The notes beneath the pieces were generated by a model. That model was not told the origin of the DNA and did no database searches. It saw nothing but the letters and a program-made list of their open reading frames with translations. Both the position numbers and the translations under genes were made by a program. Shown one piece after another: positions 36,271 to 47,587 of a stretch of 64,000 nt of DNA. The stretch lies in assembly GCA_958496175.1 (NCBI GenBank), contig OY292275.1:35293701-35357700 (forward strand), written 5' to 3'. Numbering within the stretch: the stretch's first letter is position 1; the number at the start of each line of letters is the position of its first letter. This DNA comes from Sisyra terminalis (taxonomy: Eukaryota; Arthropoda; Insecta; Neuroptera; Sisyridae).

Positions 36271-36315
36271 ATTGCCTGATGATGACAGCCAAAAACTGTT
36301 GAAACCCGTCGTAAT
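36271..36315 (+). ncRNA. Hammerhead-ribozyme-like motif downstream of the Penelope-like ORF
   Basis: Seen: ATTGC (36271-36275), CTGATGA (36276-36282, exact core), one extra T, stem II GACAG/CTGTT (36284-36288 with 36296-36300; one G-T pair), GAAA (36301-36304), then CCCGTC ending at 36310, giving the GUC cleavage triplet. GTAAT (36311-36315) pairs with ATTGC as stem I (five pairs, one G-T). Stem III would be only A-U plus C-G, as in the minimal type I hammerheads described for retroelements. The additional base between core and stem II is unusual and may reduce activity. Cleavage would fall after 36310. Its place, three bases after the ORF stop, matches the terminal-repeat position reported for Penelope-like elements. 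Confidence 0.5.
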
Positions 36316-37913
36316 CAAGAAAGAAATTGAGTCATAGGACATTCATTATTATTCATTAAATCAAAGTTTGGTATTAATGAAATAAATAAAAGAAAACCTG
36401 ATATTCTTAAACTCAGTATATTGAAATTCCACTTTAAGTTCTCCTGAATTTATAATTAGTTTTCTTCGTCACATTTAATTAATGTAATTCACGATGTATC
36501 CTGTCATCCTTTAGTAACTAATAAAAACATTCTTCGTCATGGATTCGTGATTATGCACATCAAGTTTTGTGTTAACGCCATCCTTATGCAAATCATAAAG
36601 TTAATTTACATGTAAATCGCTGTAGGAAAAAATTAAGCTATATTATAAAACAATGAAATCATCCATGGAAATTAAGATGTTTTTTTTAAACCGATAATAA
36701 CTTTAGATAGTCATCTGGTTAGTAGACTTATTATCTGATTTGAGATCAAACCTGAACTGCTACAGAAAGATAAATGTGTTCAGATTGAAGCTAAAATCAG
36801 TTATTTGATTGATGTATCCTATCGCGTGCCATAAAGGCGGATCGTCATAACTTCCTCGCACAGCTTCATAAACACCTTCATTACTGCTGCTGCTTGATGT
36901 TGGTGCAATCAACAAAACTAACCCACATGTAAAATCATTGCATTTGTTATGTTTAGGTTTATCTTTCCAGAGTAATTGTGCATTTGTTAAAAGGCAATTG
37001 TTATTTAAATGTACTTCCAGCCTATTGGTATTCAAATGAGCTGACCGGGTGAAGAACGGGTGGTGAAAGGAGTCTTGACAATGTCTCGGCAGTGGCTGTA
37101 AAGCGGCGGTATGCGAACTCACGATCTGAGCTCGTGTGTGTTATGTGACCACCCGGAGTGCAGGATGTTCCACTGATTTTATCGTAAGTTGTATCTCGCA
37201 CCACCGCCAGCGTTCAACCTCTGTATCTGGTGACAATATCTCCAATCTAGATCATGCACCAAACACCTCTTGCTACTAAACAGTACCGTATTGAATTTTC
37301 CATACAGAAGGCACAATACAACTCTCAGCCTCGGTAACGAAAAGTAAGTATATGGGCAACAAATAAAGCAAAAATTCGCATACCTTTATATATAGGTATG
37401 TATATATATGCATACGTTATTCGTAATATTGTTTTATGACCATCATTACACAACAATACGCGATTATCATTTTGTTGCATGAATAATTTCATGTTATGTA
37501 TTAGTGCTCGTTGCATTTTATGAATCTTCTTCGTATGCAAGTCAGGGGTGGGTTTTATCGTTATTTATTACTGAATTATTATATCTACCATTGTGTACAC
37601 ACCTCAAGATTTATTTTCAATTGATCGTCTTTACTGGGATGATAATGTTAAAAATTACTGCAAAATATTGCCACAAAGAGGTAATCATTTTATTGAGAAC
37701 CCCAAGTAATATTTTTTCGCATTTACCCTTCTTGCAATGCTCACATTTTATTGAGTTCATATAATGTAGATTAAAACCACAGATAATAAGAATTGACCGA
37801 ATAAATCTACACGAACATTTTCACGTAAATTATTAATGAGATTTTAAGACTCTAAGAACCTCATTTAAATGATTATCTTATTTAAAAGAAAAAATGAGTT
37901 ATAGATATAGATA
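36316..37913. other. Gene-free stretch with a CpG-rich island
   Basis: At about 37020-37260 the sequence is far richer in G, C and CpG than the rest (ACCGGGTGAAG, AAGCGGCGGTATGC, ACCACCCGGAGTGC). Splice-donor-like GTAAGT occurs at 37184 and 37344. A 120-codon frame lies on the minus strand (36760-37122), but its product (MSSHTAALQPLP...) has no motif I recognise. It may be a first exon or promoter of a non-coding RNA or unseen gene, or transposon sequence. Confidence 0.35.
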
Positions 37914-38538
37914 CAGTCCTTAGCCATATTAATAGCCGCGCTATAGGTTTTATATAAAACCTGAAGTAAGAGGTATTTTATTTTGGGTCCATATTTTTGA
38001 TTGGGCTTAATTTTCCTGTACAAATTTTATTTATTACACTTATTACAAACTAGCGTGACCAAAAATCATATTTACTAAAAAATAAATATTCACCATCAAA
38101 TTAACTAGGCGTCTTCTTAATTATGGCAAATTGAATTGTTTAATATTTAATTGAAAGCCCGTTTACTGATATATAAGTTCTCATTCGGCGCAGTATGCTG
38201 TCTATGTAGGGCAATACTATCTGCTGTATTTGTGGATGATGATTCCATTCATGAATAATTTATCTAAGGGCTATTTTTCTGTTGTGACCACCTCTTTAAC
38301 TACTTTTTTCTTCAGCAACTTCCACATATTTTAATGAGTTTCAAATCAAGGCTATTATCCTAAAGTAGGGTAATAGGGATTAATAAACAAGGTTTTACCC
38401 TTATCCAGAAAATATATTTTTTAAAAATCAATACAAATTTTAATAATGTAAAAAGTAAACAATATTAAATTTAATTTAATAGAATATATACATTTTGTAT
38501 AAAACCGTAAGTGCGTCTAATAATATGGCCAGGGACTG
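37914..38538 (-). mobile_element. Tc1-like element, internally deleted (625 bp), with TIRs and TA duplication
   Basis: The left end CAGTCCTTAGCCATATTA (37914-37931) and inverted right end CAGTCCCTGGCCATATTA (38538-38521) begin 46-bp terminal inverted repeats that match at 37 of 46 positions. A TA dinucleotide sits directly outside each end (37912-37913, 38539-38540), the duplication made by Tc1/mariner transposases. Inside, on the minus strand, lies only the C-terminal end of a transposase. The complete ends and TA sites make the boundaries precise. The coding deletion shows that it needed a partner transposase to move. Confidence 0.85.
38165..38375 (-). pseudogene. Tc1-like transposase, C-terminal fragment
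   Basis: The minus strand gives SLDLKLI, then NMWKLLKKKVVKEVVTT, then, in another frame, EWNHHPQIQQIVLPYIDSIL and RRMRTYISVNG. This is the order expected at the end of a Tc1 transposase: SPDLNPIEN.W..LK..V with the third catalytic acidic residue, then the W....Q......I.SM.RR....I...G tail. The Glu expected in PIEN is Lys here. Three frames are needed, so it is dead. The DDE core upstream has been deleted; only about 130 non-coding bases separate the fragment from the right-hand inverted repeat. Confidence 0.7.
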
Positions 38539-40369
38539 TATGTGAAATATTTCACACATATAATCATACAACACTCAGATGTGTATAAGCATGCATTTAT
38601 TCTTACATTTTAGTAGGTAGATATTTATTTCTTAACAATGTATTATATTTGCTTTTTCTGGCATAAAAAATAAACGTTTCACCCTGATTTTTTGTTTTGT
38701 TTTTGTACAGTTTACAGTCAGTAATTGGCACGATCGGTAGGAAGACACGCAAACTTTAAAACGGAACTCCGTTCACAGCTTCGTTTGTATACGATAATAT
38801 TCTTTAGTATTGACATCGTTAATATATACAGCCCGATTTTATATTAAATGTACAAATATTTGCTACACTTAAATCCAAATACTGCTTTGAGGAATTTCTG
38901 CTAGACATAAGAAAATGATAACAGAAGTTTAAATTAATTTTTACTATATATATAAAATATCGATTACAAATCTCTTTTAACTATTAAATGAAAAATATGG
39001 CAAAGTTAATTTTATTTCTGCTTATTAAATAACGGGTTTTTAATATGCTGTACTTATTAAAACTTATCTTAATTTATCTTAGATGGATTTTATTGGTAAT
39101 TGATAACTGATTTTTGAATCTGCTTTAGCTTGTTGTTCTTTTGTATATATAATATAGCACCAATGTTTATCTCTCGAGAGCGTCAAATTTATTACATTGG
39201 TATTAACAGTTGATATTGCTAGTTAAATAGGTAAATACATCAATAAATAATACATTTTTGATAGTAATCTAGACGTACCCGACGTATTCAACCTACCATA
39301 ATGAAATTTAAAATGGATTAATCAAACTTGTTTAAAAATCATTATTAGACAACAGTATCTTCAGTGTGTCATCGATAATTACAATTATCATGTTCTGAAT
39401 GAATTGAGGTAATTTCAAAATCCTATTAAAATAATTCAAAATAGCACGATATAATTCGAACTCTATAAGAACGACTTCATGTCCAAGCATAATACGTGTC
39501 CTCCTACCGCCCCGTATTGTCGGCACTGGTTTTAATGCTTTCTTATTTTTAATAAGATACTAGCGATCGTGATTTCCTTGATGCAATTGGTGATGATAAA
39601 ATCACAATACCAAAGATAAAAGTTATATTAAAAAGTAACTCGTTACTAAAATAACTGATGCAATAACAATAAGATTTCTGCGAAACTGTCGATTGCAATC
39701 TGTCACGCTACTTTGCATACTAATTTAATATATAATAATAAATAGTTGATGTAGACATGAAAGCAGAAAAAATTAGAATCAATGACAGTAAAGCGGTGGT
39801 AATATTCCATTTATTAATAGCACTTTGCTTAATAAAACAAGCACCTGTTTCATACGTGGTGCATTTAATGAAGGTATTTTAAATTTAGATGCTTGTGAAC
39901 TTCTTCCTGTTCCGCTTAGTTTAAAAATAAATTTCATTTACTTCAAAAAGGAGGTAATGTTTAATCGTTTCTATGAAAATCAAAGGCGGGTTTTTTTTTC
40001 ATTCCCTACTGCCTGCCTATGAACGTTTAAGTACTTCCTTTAGGACTGTGATAATACGTATTTATTGTACTCACATCACAAAACTATCTATTTGGAGATT
40101 TGGACGAAATTATACATTTTGTAGAGTTTCTACTTGCTCGAATTGTAAGTACAAGAATGTAACCACAAAAATGGGGGCATGGGAGTGCACTGCCAAAACA
40201 TCCAGAGTTTAACGCGCATTGTTATTCTTTTTAAAACTGTTGGATCCAATTTTTAGATCTTTATAGCTTTACCCTGAATAATAGTATAGAACACAAATTT
40301 TTAGGATAAGGTGATGTCACCAAACTAATAAAAAAATACCCTAAATTTACTTATAGGGTTGCTACACGG
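38539..40369. other. AT-rich stretch without a recognisable gene
   Basis: No coding similarity seen. Open frames at 39332-39526 (-), 39825-40022 (+) and 39973-40212 (+) show no motif and overlap low-complexity DNA. Confidence 0.55.
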
Positions 40370-40620
40370 TATTTCCCGAAGTTATAGAAAACTTTAATTT
40401 GATATACAGGCTAAAGTTTACGAGTTAGCACCAGAAAAATTATAAAATATACAATTTTCACCCATCATCATCCAAAAAGAGGTACATTTCTATAAATAAA
40501 AAATTTCCAAAGTTTTTGAAAACTAAAATTTAGTAAGCAGACTAAGATTTACACTCGAACAACAAAAAAAAATTAAGAAATCTGCAACTTTTATTCTTTA
40601 ACATCGTCGTAAAAGGTGTG
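40370..40620 (+). repeat. Two imperfect tandem units of about 130 bp
   Basis: Unit one (from 40370) and unit two (from about 40502) share ATTTCC(C/A)(G)AAGTT..(A/T)GAAAACT..AATTT..TA..CAG.CTAA.(G/A)TTTAC. Both then have C.A..AAAAATTA and a CATC(A/G)TC(A/G) word. Non-coding; a small degraded tandem repeat. Confidence 0.5.
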
Positions 40621-43469
40621 GAGATATTAACACAAATTCCAATAATCGATGCAATAATAACAATTTCGAATATCTAAATACAACTCAAAAAACAACAATC
40701 AAGTTTGAAAAATTAATATAATATTAATTCTAAAAATCAAATAATCTTGTGCTTTGCAGCATTACGTCTTTTTCGAAAATTTACTTGTAGTTTTTCATTT
40801 CAAAATTGTCACTTGTTTGATTTTTTGTCAATATTTCCTTTTAATTAGCTGTTACAGTTTTATTTCACTGGTTCTTTGATTGATAATTTATAATTGCTGT
40901 TTTATTATATTGGTTCTAAACACTTTTAATACTACGAATGTTTAATTTTGATCCTTCATCGGGATTTTTAAACTGTCCTTTTGCAATGATTTGTGGAGTT
41001 TCTACATAGAACTGAGGTCTTAAATCCAATTCCTATGGTATATAAATAATTATATATACTAACTACATATAAAAACTGCAGTTCAAAAAATTTATAATAA
41101 CTAGGTCAAGATGGAAAAAGAAATTAAATCTCATCAAAAACATTTCATATAAAATAGGTTGCCAAGGCTCACAAGCTCATAACGCATATTGCTCAAAAAA
41201 ATCATTAGATTATATGAAGAGCCAAGCCCTGAAATTCTAACTCTACAAATGTAGTTAAACTTGTAACTACATCTTAACCAAAAACTATGATTTCGCTGCT
41301 TCGTAGAGTTATTGCATGACACACCATTAAATATTAGTGACTTAATTGTTTATGCATACATCCATTTGCAATATACGTTACCTATTATGTATTGAATTCT
41401 CTTTTAACTTTAAGCGCCGCCACTTATGGTTCCCATGGAGTTATGGAATGAATTGAGTAGTAATCTTATCATAAATGTAAAGCTTTTATGAAACAACCAA
41501 ACCATTCGTTAATCAATCGAAATGTTGTTTTTGTAGAGTTAGGACTTAAGAGTTTGGCTCTTCATAGGATCTGATAATTTTTTAGCAATAAATGCGTTGT
41601 AACCTTTATAGGGGATTTGAATCAAAATAAGCTTCAAATTCACTGGATAGCACATTTTTAAGCTTGAAGTTTTGTTTTTTATGCCTGAAAATTACTGCAA
41701 CAATACTCTTTATTAACGTCAGTGATATTTGTTACTAGTAAAAATATATTGTATGGTCAAGCTGAACGATCATAGAGAGAAGGAATATGAATTTCATATG
41801 GAAAGAATCTCTTTTGAATCGCTAATAAAACTATTCATTGAAAGGTAGAAAAACATTGAAAATAAATAAAGATAAATTAACCTTTGGGTTGAAAAATCTT
41901 CAATTTGGCAAATATAGCCAACTTTTGTAAAAATAAAAAGAATTCAAAATAAAAAAAAATTGAGAAATTATTAAAATTATAGCATTACCAAAAATATGTA
42001 AATATTTTTTGTTTATAATCTTTCTTGCTAATAATTAAAAAATATAAGAAATACAATTTTATATTTAAAATTCGGAAAATAAAAATAGTAACTTTATGTT
42101 CCAAATAATGTAGTATCTCAAGTATTGATATAAGAAGTTGTAGAGATAATGGTATGCTTCTGTGGGTTAAACTATCAAAATTTACTGACTCAGTAAAACA
42201 TGAGATAGCATTTAATATTTTTTATCAAGTACTCAAAAAATTTTATATTGTTAAAAAAATATAATAAAAATTTTACGTATCTGAAAAAAAATCTTATGCA
42301 CTTTTGACTTACCTTCATACTTAAGGTATATATATTATACATAGACTATTTTTAAATCATGAAAAATACGTATGGAAGCGAAAAAATATATATTTCAAAA
42401 CAAGGAGAAAAGACAAGAAAAAGTCTATTATACAGTATCTTGATATTAGCCACATTTTATTATTACTTATTTATAATGTTTAGGCACAGCAAAAGTTAAA
42501 GCCTTTTGGTACCTTTTATATAAAATGACCACGTTTACCCGTTGTGATTCCTTAAGAAAAAGCATACCAATTAGTGTACCGACCTATTCCTTCACAAGAA
42601 TTTTATTCCAAAATTTGAATTATCATTTACAAACTTTAGCTGTACGGCTGGGGTACTGTAATATTACTATGCTAAACTCAAAATTTCAGAAAAGTAAAGG
42701 TAATAAATATTGAAGAATAAATTGCTTGAATTAAATAATTAAAGCATTCAGAATTAGTTTAATGTAATTACATACATATCTTGCAAATTTTTGAAATTGG
42801 TCCCAATGATGTCAAATCAATTTAGTAATTTGAAAGCAGAAAATTAATTTAAAGTTAAATAAAATTATAACAAAAACTATATGTCCAACTAGTTTACCTA
42901 AAATTTGAATCCAGTTATTTATCGAAATTGATGAACTCGTTGACAAATATAAATATAATTATTAGAAGAGTGCAACACCAAAAAAAAATTTATTACGTGT
43001 GGTAATAAAAGCGACTATATTATTTTAGTTTGGTTACTTTTATCCACGACAATTCTACAATAGTTTTATTTTTAACATATAAATTAAAATTACTTTTAAG
43101 ATTTAGCAGAAAAATGTGAGAATACATAAATGAATTGTGATTTCAATGTATAGTTTTGCGATAATGAGTCACGCAGAGTCAAAATCGGTTACTCGAACAA
43201 AAACTACTCGACATATGATATTACTTTCGAGAATTTACTGAAGGTCAAATAAAAACTGCTAAAAAGAAAGATAATTATTAAAAGTTAATCAAGTATGTTT
43301 AAACAAATATATTAACAAATAGTGCAAATGTTATTGGATTACACATAGTTGCATGATCCATTATCATCCATTGATATACTGCAAGTATATCTTTTCAATG
43401 TTAAAAGATATAATGTTTCATATCTGGCTATTTTTAAAAAGAAAGTAATTTATGCGTGTATATTTTAGG
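40621..43469. other. AT-rich stretch without a recognisable gene
   Basis: No coding similarity, RNA gene or transposon end seen. Confidence 0.55.
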
Positions 43470-43845
43470 GACGTGAAACAATAACCGATTATTTTATTCC
43501 AAAAAATCGATTTTTACCAATCGATTTCAAAATTACATAAAATCGTTAATTAAGAATTCATTTTTGTTTTTGTTCACTGTCGATTTTTACATACGCAACC
43601 TACGCAACCCTCCTAAATTCAGACAACAATCTGGGTTGGTAAAAGTACTTACTTCTTCCATAAATTTTAATAATTATCAATAATGCTAGACAATTATTAA
43701 TAATTTTTTAATTCATCACATTTAATGTTACACATACAAAAGAAAAAAAAGAGAAGATTTTTTCAAATATAGGAAAAAATCGAATTTTACTATTTCGATT
43801 ATTTTTTTTAATAAAAATCGATTTTTTTTCTCAAATCGATTGATA
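43470..43845. repeat. MITE-like block rich in inverted TCGATT words
   Basis: The left part has CCGATTATTTT and AAAAAATCGATTTTTAC (to about 43518). The right part, inverted, has CAATCGATTTGAGAAAA and AAAAAATCGATTTTTATT. The two halves are imperfect inverted repeats around a non-coding centre. ATTGATAAGA is repeated at 43839-43848 and 43854-43863, which may be a target duplication or chance. The block abuts the mariner-type pseudogene. Confidence 0.4.
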
Positions 43846-43879
43846 AGAAATTTATTGATAAGAGAAAAAATGCCGATTA

Positions 43880-44855
43880 GTGGTCGATAGGATTAATGGT
43901 TCAGCTTTGTCTACTGTAAAGAGAATAATTACACAATTCAGAGAGACTGGATCAATTTGGGATGTTAAACACACTGATCGCCTAATTACAAGCCATTGAC
44001 ATGATAAAATCGAAGCTGTATGAAAGAATGTTGGTAAAAATATAGAAACTTCAATTCTATATAGTGAACAAGCATTACAAATTCTATAGAGCTCTCTACA
44101 GCGTATCCTTAAATACAACAGATCTGTGTCTTTATCCTTTCAAAGTTCAGTTGACACAAAAACTGCAGTCCAATGACAATGGACTGTGAATATCGTTTAT
44201 TGAATGGGTTATCGAACAGCAAATAGCGAACGCTGATTTCTTAAAAAAAATAATCCTTAGCGATGGAACTAATTTTTATCTCGAGAGCATTGTTAATCGA
44301 TTTGAGGTTCAAAAAAATCACATAAAATTGTCGAAAAATAAACGCATCCACAACGGGTCACAATCCCGGTAGGAACTTTGGCGTGGAATTATCATTGGTT
44401 CATACTTCTTCGAAAACGAAGTTAAGCAGTAACTGTTACTAGTACTCAGTAGCTCGACATGATAACCGCGTTTTGTTTTTGCTTAAATTGATTAATATTG
44501 ATGTCACAATGTGACCGGCGTGTGGTTTCAACAATACGGCGCAACATGCCATATAGCTCGTGAAACAACCCAAGTACAGCAATAGAACTTTCCTGGTCAT
44601 ATACTCTGTCGTTTCGGTGATCAGAATTGGCCACCTAGATCATGTGATTTAATACCCATAGGTTTATTTTTACGGAGTTATTTGAAGTCAAAGGTCTAAG
44701 CCAACAAGTCAACATCCACTTTTGCATTAAAGAAATAAACTCAAAGAGTTTTATTTAAATTTATGCTGCTAAATAGTAATGGAGAATTTCGACATATAAA
44801 TCTACATATACCAGCTAAGACGTGGGGGTCATTTGTCTTATATGCTATTTCATTT
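43880..44855 (+). pseudogene. Mariner/Tc1-superfamily DDE transposase pseudogene
   Basis: The + strand, across several frames, gives an almost full-length transposase in order. The N-terminal DNA-binding region reads DRINGSALSTVKRIITQFRE and TGSIWDVKHTDR. A linker follows (QRILKYNRS...FQSSVDTK). Next come NADFLKKIILSDGTNFYLES with the first catalytic Asp, WFQQYGATCHIARET, and FGDQNWPPRSCDLIP with the third Asp. The C-terminal end has LKSKV.ANKSTS, NGEFRHINLHIP and GSF. The usual second Asp (WFQQDGA) is Tyr. At least six stops and several frameshifts are present. It belongs to a transposase family very widespread in insects. Terminal inverted repeats were not identified. Minus-strand frames at 43852-44118 and 44446-44634 are shadows. 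Confidence 0.85.
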
Positions 44856-47019
44856 AACCCTTAGCTACGTACTTGTATGTTTTAATAATAGGAAAACAGT
44901 ATTTTCTTTTTAAATCAAATCTTGAGAAAATTAAGGAACAAACTTTATAACTTTGAAGAATTTGATATTAAAAAATAATGATTATAATAAATATTGAAAC
45001 ATTTTATACAAATTTATCTTATCCATGTTTATTCCACAAAAAGATAAACACAAACTTATTCATAATTATGTAAATATTATAAAGAGAGTTCTTAGGAAAA
45101 AAAAATCGTCTACAATATTTCCTATTAAACTTACTTTCGACAATTTCTGGTTTTATTCTTTTTCGCATATTTTTAATATTCATATTAAAGATGAATACAT
45201 AAATTAAAAAAGTAATAAATCAAATATTTTCGAGAACGTACCTATATTTAAAGGATGTGATAATACCAATAATTATAGCCCGTTATAATTTGTTAAGCAA
45301 TTATTTAAAAATATAAATGTAAAATATGAATATTTATAAGGACTTATTCAGACCAAGTTTTGAACGAGTTAAACTTAAAAATTAAGCTGTTTCCGTTTTA
45401 CACCGTAGGTATGCTAATAAATAACAAATGTTAACTTAAAGATTTTAGCCAAGATTTCTGAATATATTCAAAGCATAATTAGTAATTACAAAATGATCTT
45501 GATATGACACAGACAAGTGAGTTATAATGTAGATAGACAAAGAATTTAAATATAGCAGCTCCTTGCAGAAATACGAAGTCTATATTTTAATTATTTACGT
45601 TTTAATAATTAATCAGACCAAGAATGAATGTCAATAGACGAATTTAGCAAGCGAAACATGTTTACTTAAAAATGAAATAAAATGAGGATTCATTAATGTA
45701 GGCAACAAGAAATCATTCACTATGAATAATTAATGTTGATTTGGCCACGAAATCATATTTATTATAATTTTATACCCAAAAAACACACGAATATACCTAC
45801 ATACTTACACAGAATTCATCATTATAGCTTTCTTGTAATTAAGACAGTACCTATAATTAAAATTTACCAAGACCATTTTGCTAACATGCAATCTTTTATA
45901 TTTGCGTTAAATCTAGTTTTAATATTGGTAAGGTTGAGTTTTACAGTAATGATATCATTACAATAAATTTTTATACTTTCGTTTCATCAAACTCGTTTCA
46001 ATCGTGCTTTATCTGTAATTCCAGTTTCAATTGTCAGGTTGGTTTTTCTCTTGAAAACGGAAGGTTTTTATTCTCATTTACAATGAATTCGACACTTGAT
46101 TTGTAAGAATAAAGCTGCAATTTCATTCAAATAATCGGCTTGAACTTAATTGAAGAAACGTTGTTTATTATACATATTGAATTTGGTAGGTTATTTATTT
46201 ATTTTATTTGTATTCTTGATAACTTTTAACTCAGTTAATGGTAGTTTAAAGAAATATATATGCTTTATATATCATAAGTAGATATAAAACGATATAAGTA
46301 AAAAAAAACAACTTATACTAACTTACTTAGTGCAAAGATAACATAATTTTAATTAACATGTTGGTTAGTGGATGTGTAGACTATTCACACTGATTGTTTT
46401 TTTTTTTGTTATGAAAAATGATAACCAATTTATCATCGTGTCAATAATCCAATTTCAATTTTGTAATTTTGTACACAAATAATCTTATATAATCTTTAAA
46501 ACTAAAAAATATGAAAGTCACTTACTCTACATTCTACAGTTTTATACTACAAATACTGTTTTTATTCATCCTTATTCACTAATCCAGCTAACACTGCAAC
46601 ACTTACTTCTAGTTCAAAGTCTTTCAAATCCTCTAACAAATTAAGTCTTTAAAATACAAAAAAATTGATTTTTTAAATTTGTTAAGGGAACCGGTAAGTA
46701 ATATCGTTTTTGAACCCATAAACATTCAATCATCATTTATCTACTTATAAGTTATTTTAAAAACGTACTAAATATGTTTTAAGATTAGAATGACTTGCTA
46801 GCTCACAAAAAATACAAGTGTATTTTATTTTAGACAAAAGCTCTGAGAAATACAAATGTGGTATTGTATGCTCTTCGAGTAGTAACGCAACGAGTAGTTC
46901 ACAGCGTAATAACGCAAAGTTGAAACCAAAAATATTTTCAATAAATTTATCTAAGTGTATTAGATGTTCATTAATGTCAAATGAGTTCTTTAAGTTGGAA
47001 TTCAATTATTTTCAGATCT
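44856..47019. other. AT-rich stretch without a recognisable gene
   Basis: No coding similarity seen. A small direct repeat (CGAGTAGT...AACGCAA twice) lies at 46876-46918. Confidence 0.5.
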
Positions 47020-47200
47020 TCAACTGGTACCAACGAAGAATGCTAAAAACTTTAAATAATGAGATATAAAGAGAAGAAGTGACACCAAATCCATATCAGA
47101 CGGTCGAAGAGCTTTCAAATATTTCTGATTAATCTTGGTTAGCCAACCAAATACTCAAAAATGCCCAAGAGAACAGAAAAAACTCTTTTCTGCAAAACGG
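47020..47200 (+). mobile_element. Mariner-like transposase fragment (N-terminal helix-turn-helix)
   Basis: The + strand reads NWYQRRMLKTLNNEI, stop, REEVTPNPYQTVEELSNISD, stop, SWLANQILKNAQEN. This resembles the region between the two helix-turn-helix units of mariner transposases (..WFQRF..GDFDL.D..R.GRP, then NP.QTVEELA..L..S...I..HL...G). It is short and broken and is related to, but distinct from, the pseudogene at 43880-44855. Confidence 0.4.
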
Positions 47201-47534
47201 TAATGTAAAACTGCTGGAGAAGAAAAGTCATAGGAAAAATTAATAAATTTAGGAAAGGAGGTAATACTATTATCCACTATAATCGTCCAGAGCTTTATCA
47301 TTGGATTTAAATTTATTTTAATTGCTGCAAAATTTACTTAGTGATGAAAAAATTAAAACCTAAATGATGTTCAAAATGTGATTTGCCGATATTTTGCTTA
47401 GGAATTAATTAATTTTTACTAATTTGGTAATAAAAATTTGCACACTAGATGTCAAAATTTTGATAATATTGAGGCTTATAATATCATGGAAATAAAGTAA
47501 AACTTGCTTTAATGTTTTAATTTTATATTTAAAA

Positions 47535-47584
47535 GATGAAATTACTTTCTGGTCGCTTTAACACTTTTAAAACTTTAATATGAA
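47535..47584 (+). repeat. 50-bp direct repeat, left copy (flanks Helitron copy 2)
   Basis: It matches 48720-48769 at 47 of 50 positions (core GTCGCTTTAACACTTTTAAA). The two copies bracket Helitron copy 2 almost exactly: three bases from its 3' end on one side, 19 from its 5' end on the other. Confidence 0.8.
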
Positions 47585-47587
47585 TCC

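Noticed and set aside
36760..37122. 120-codon open frame on the minus strand, the longest in the window
   Set aside because: No recognisable domain, no signal peptide, and it runs from a CpG-rich island into ordinary AT-rich DNA. I treat it as unassigned, not as a gene.
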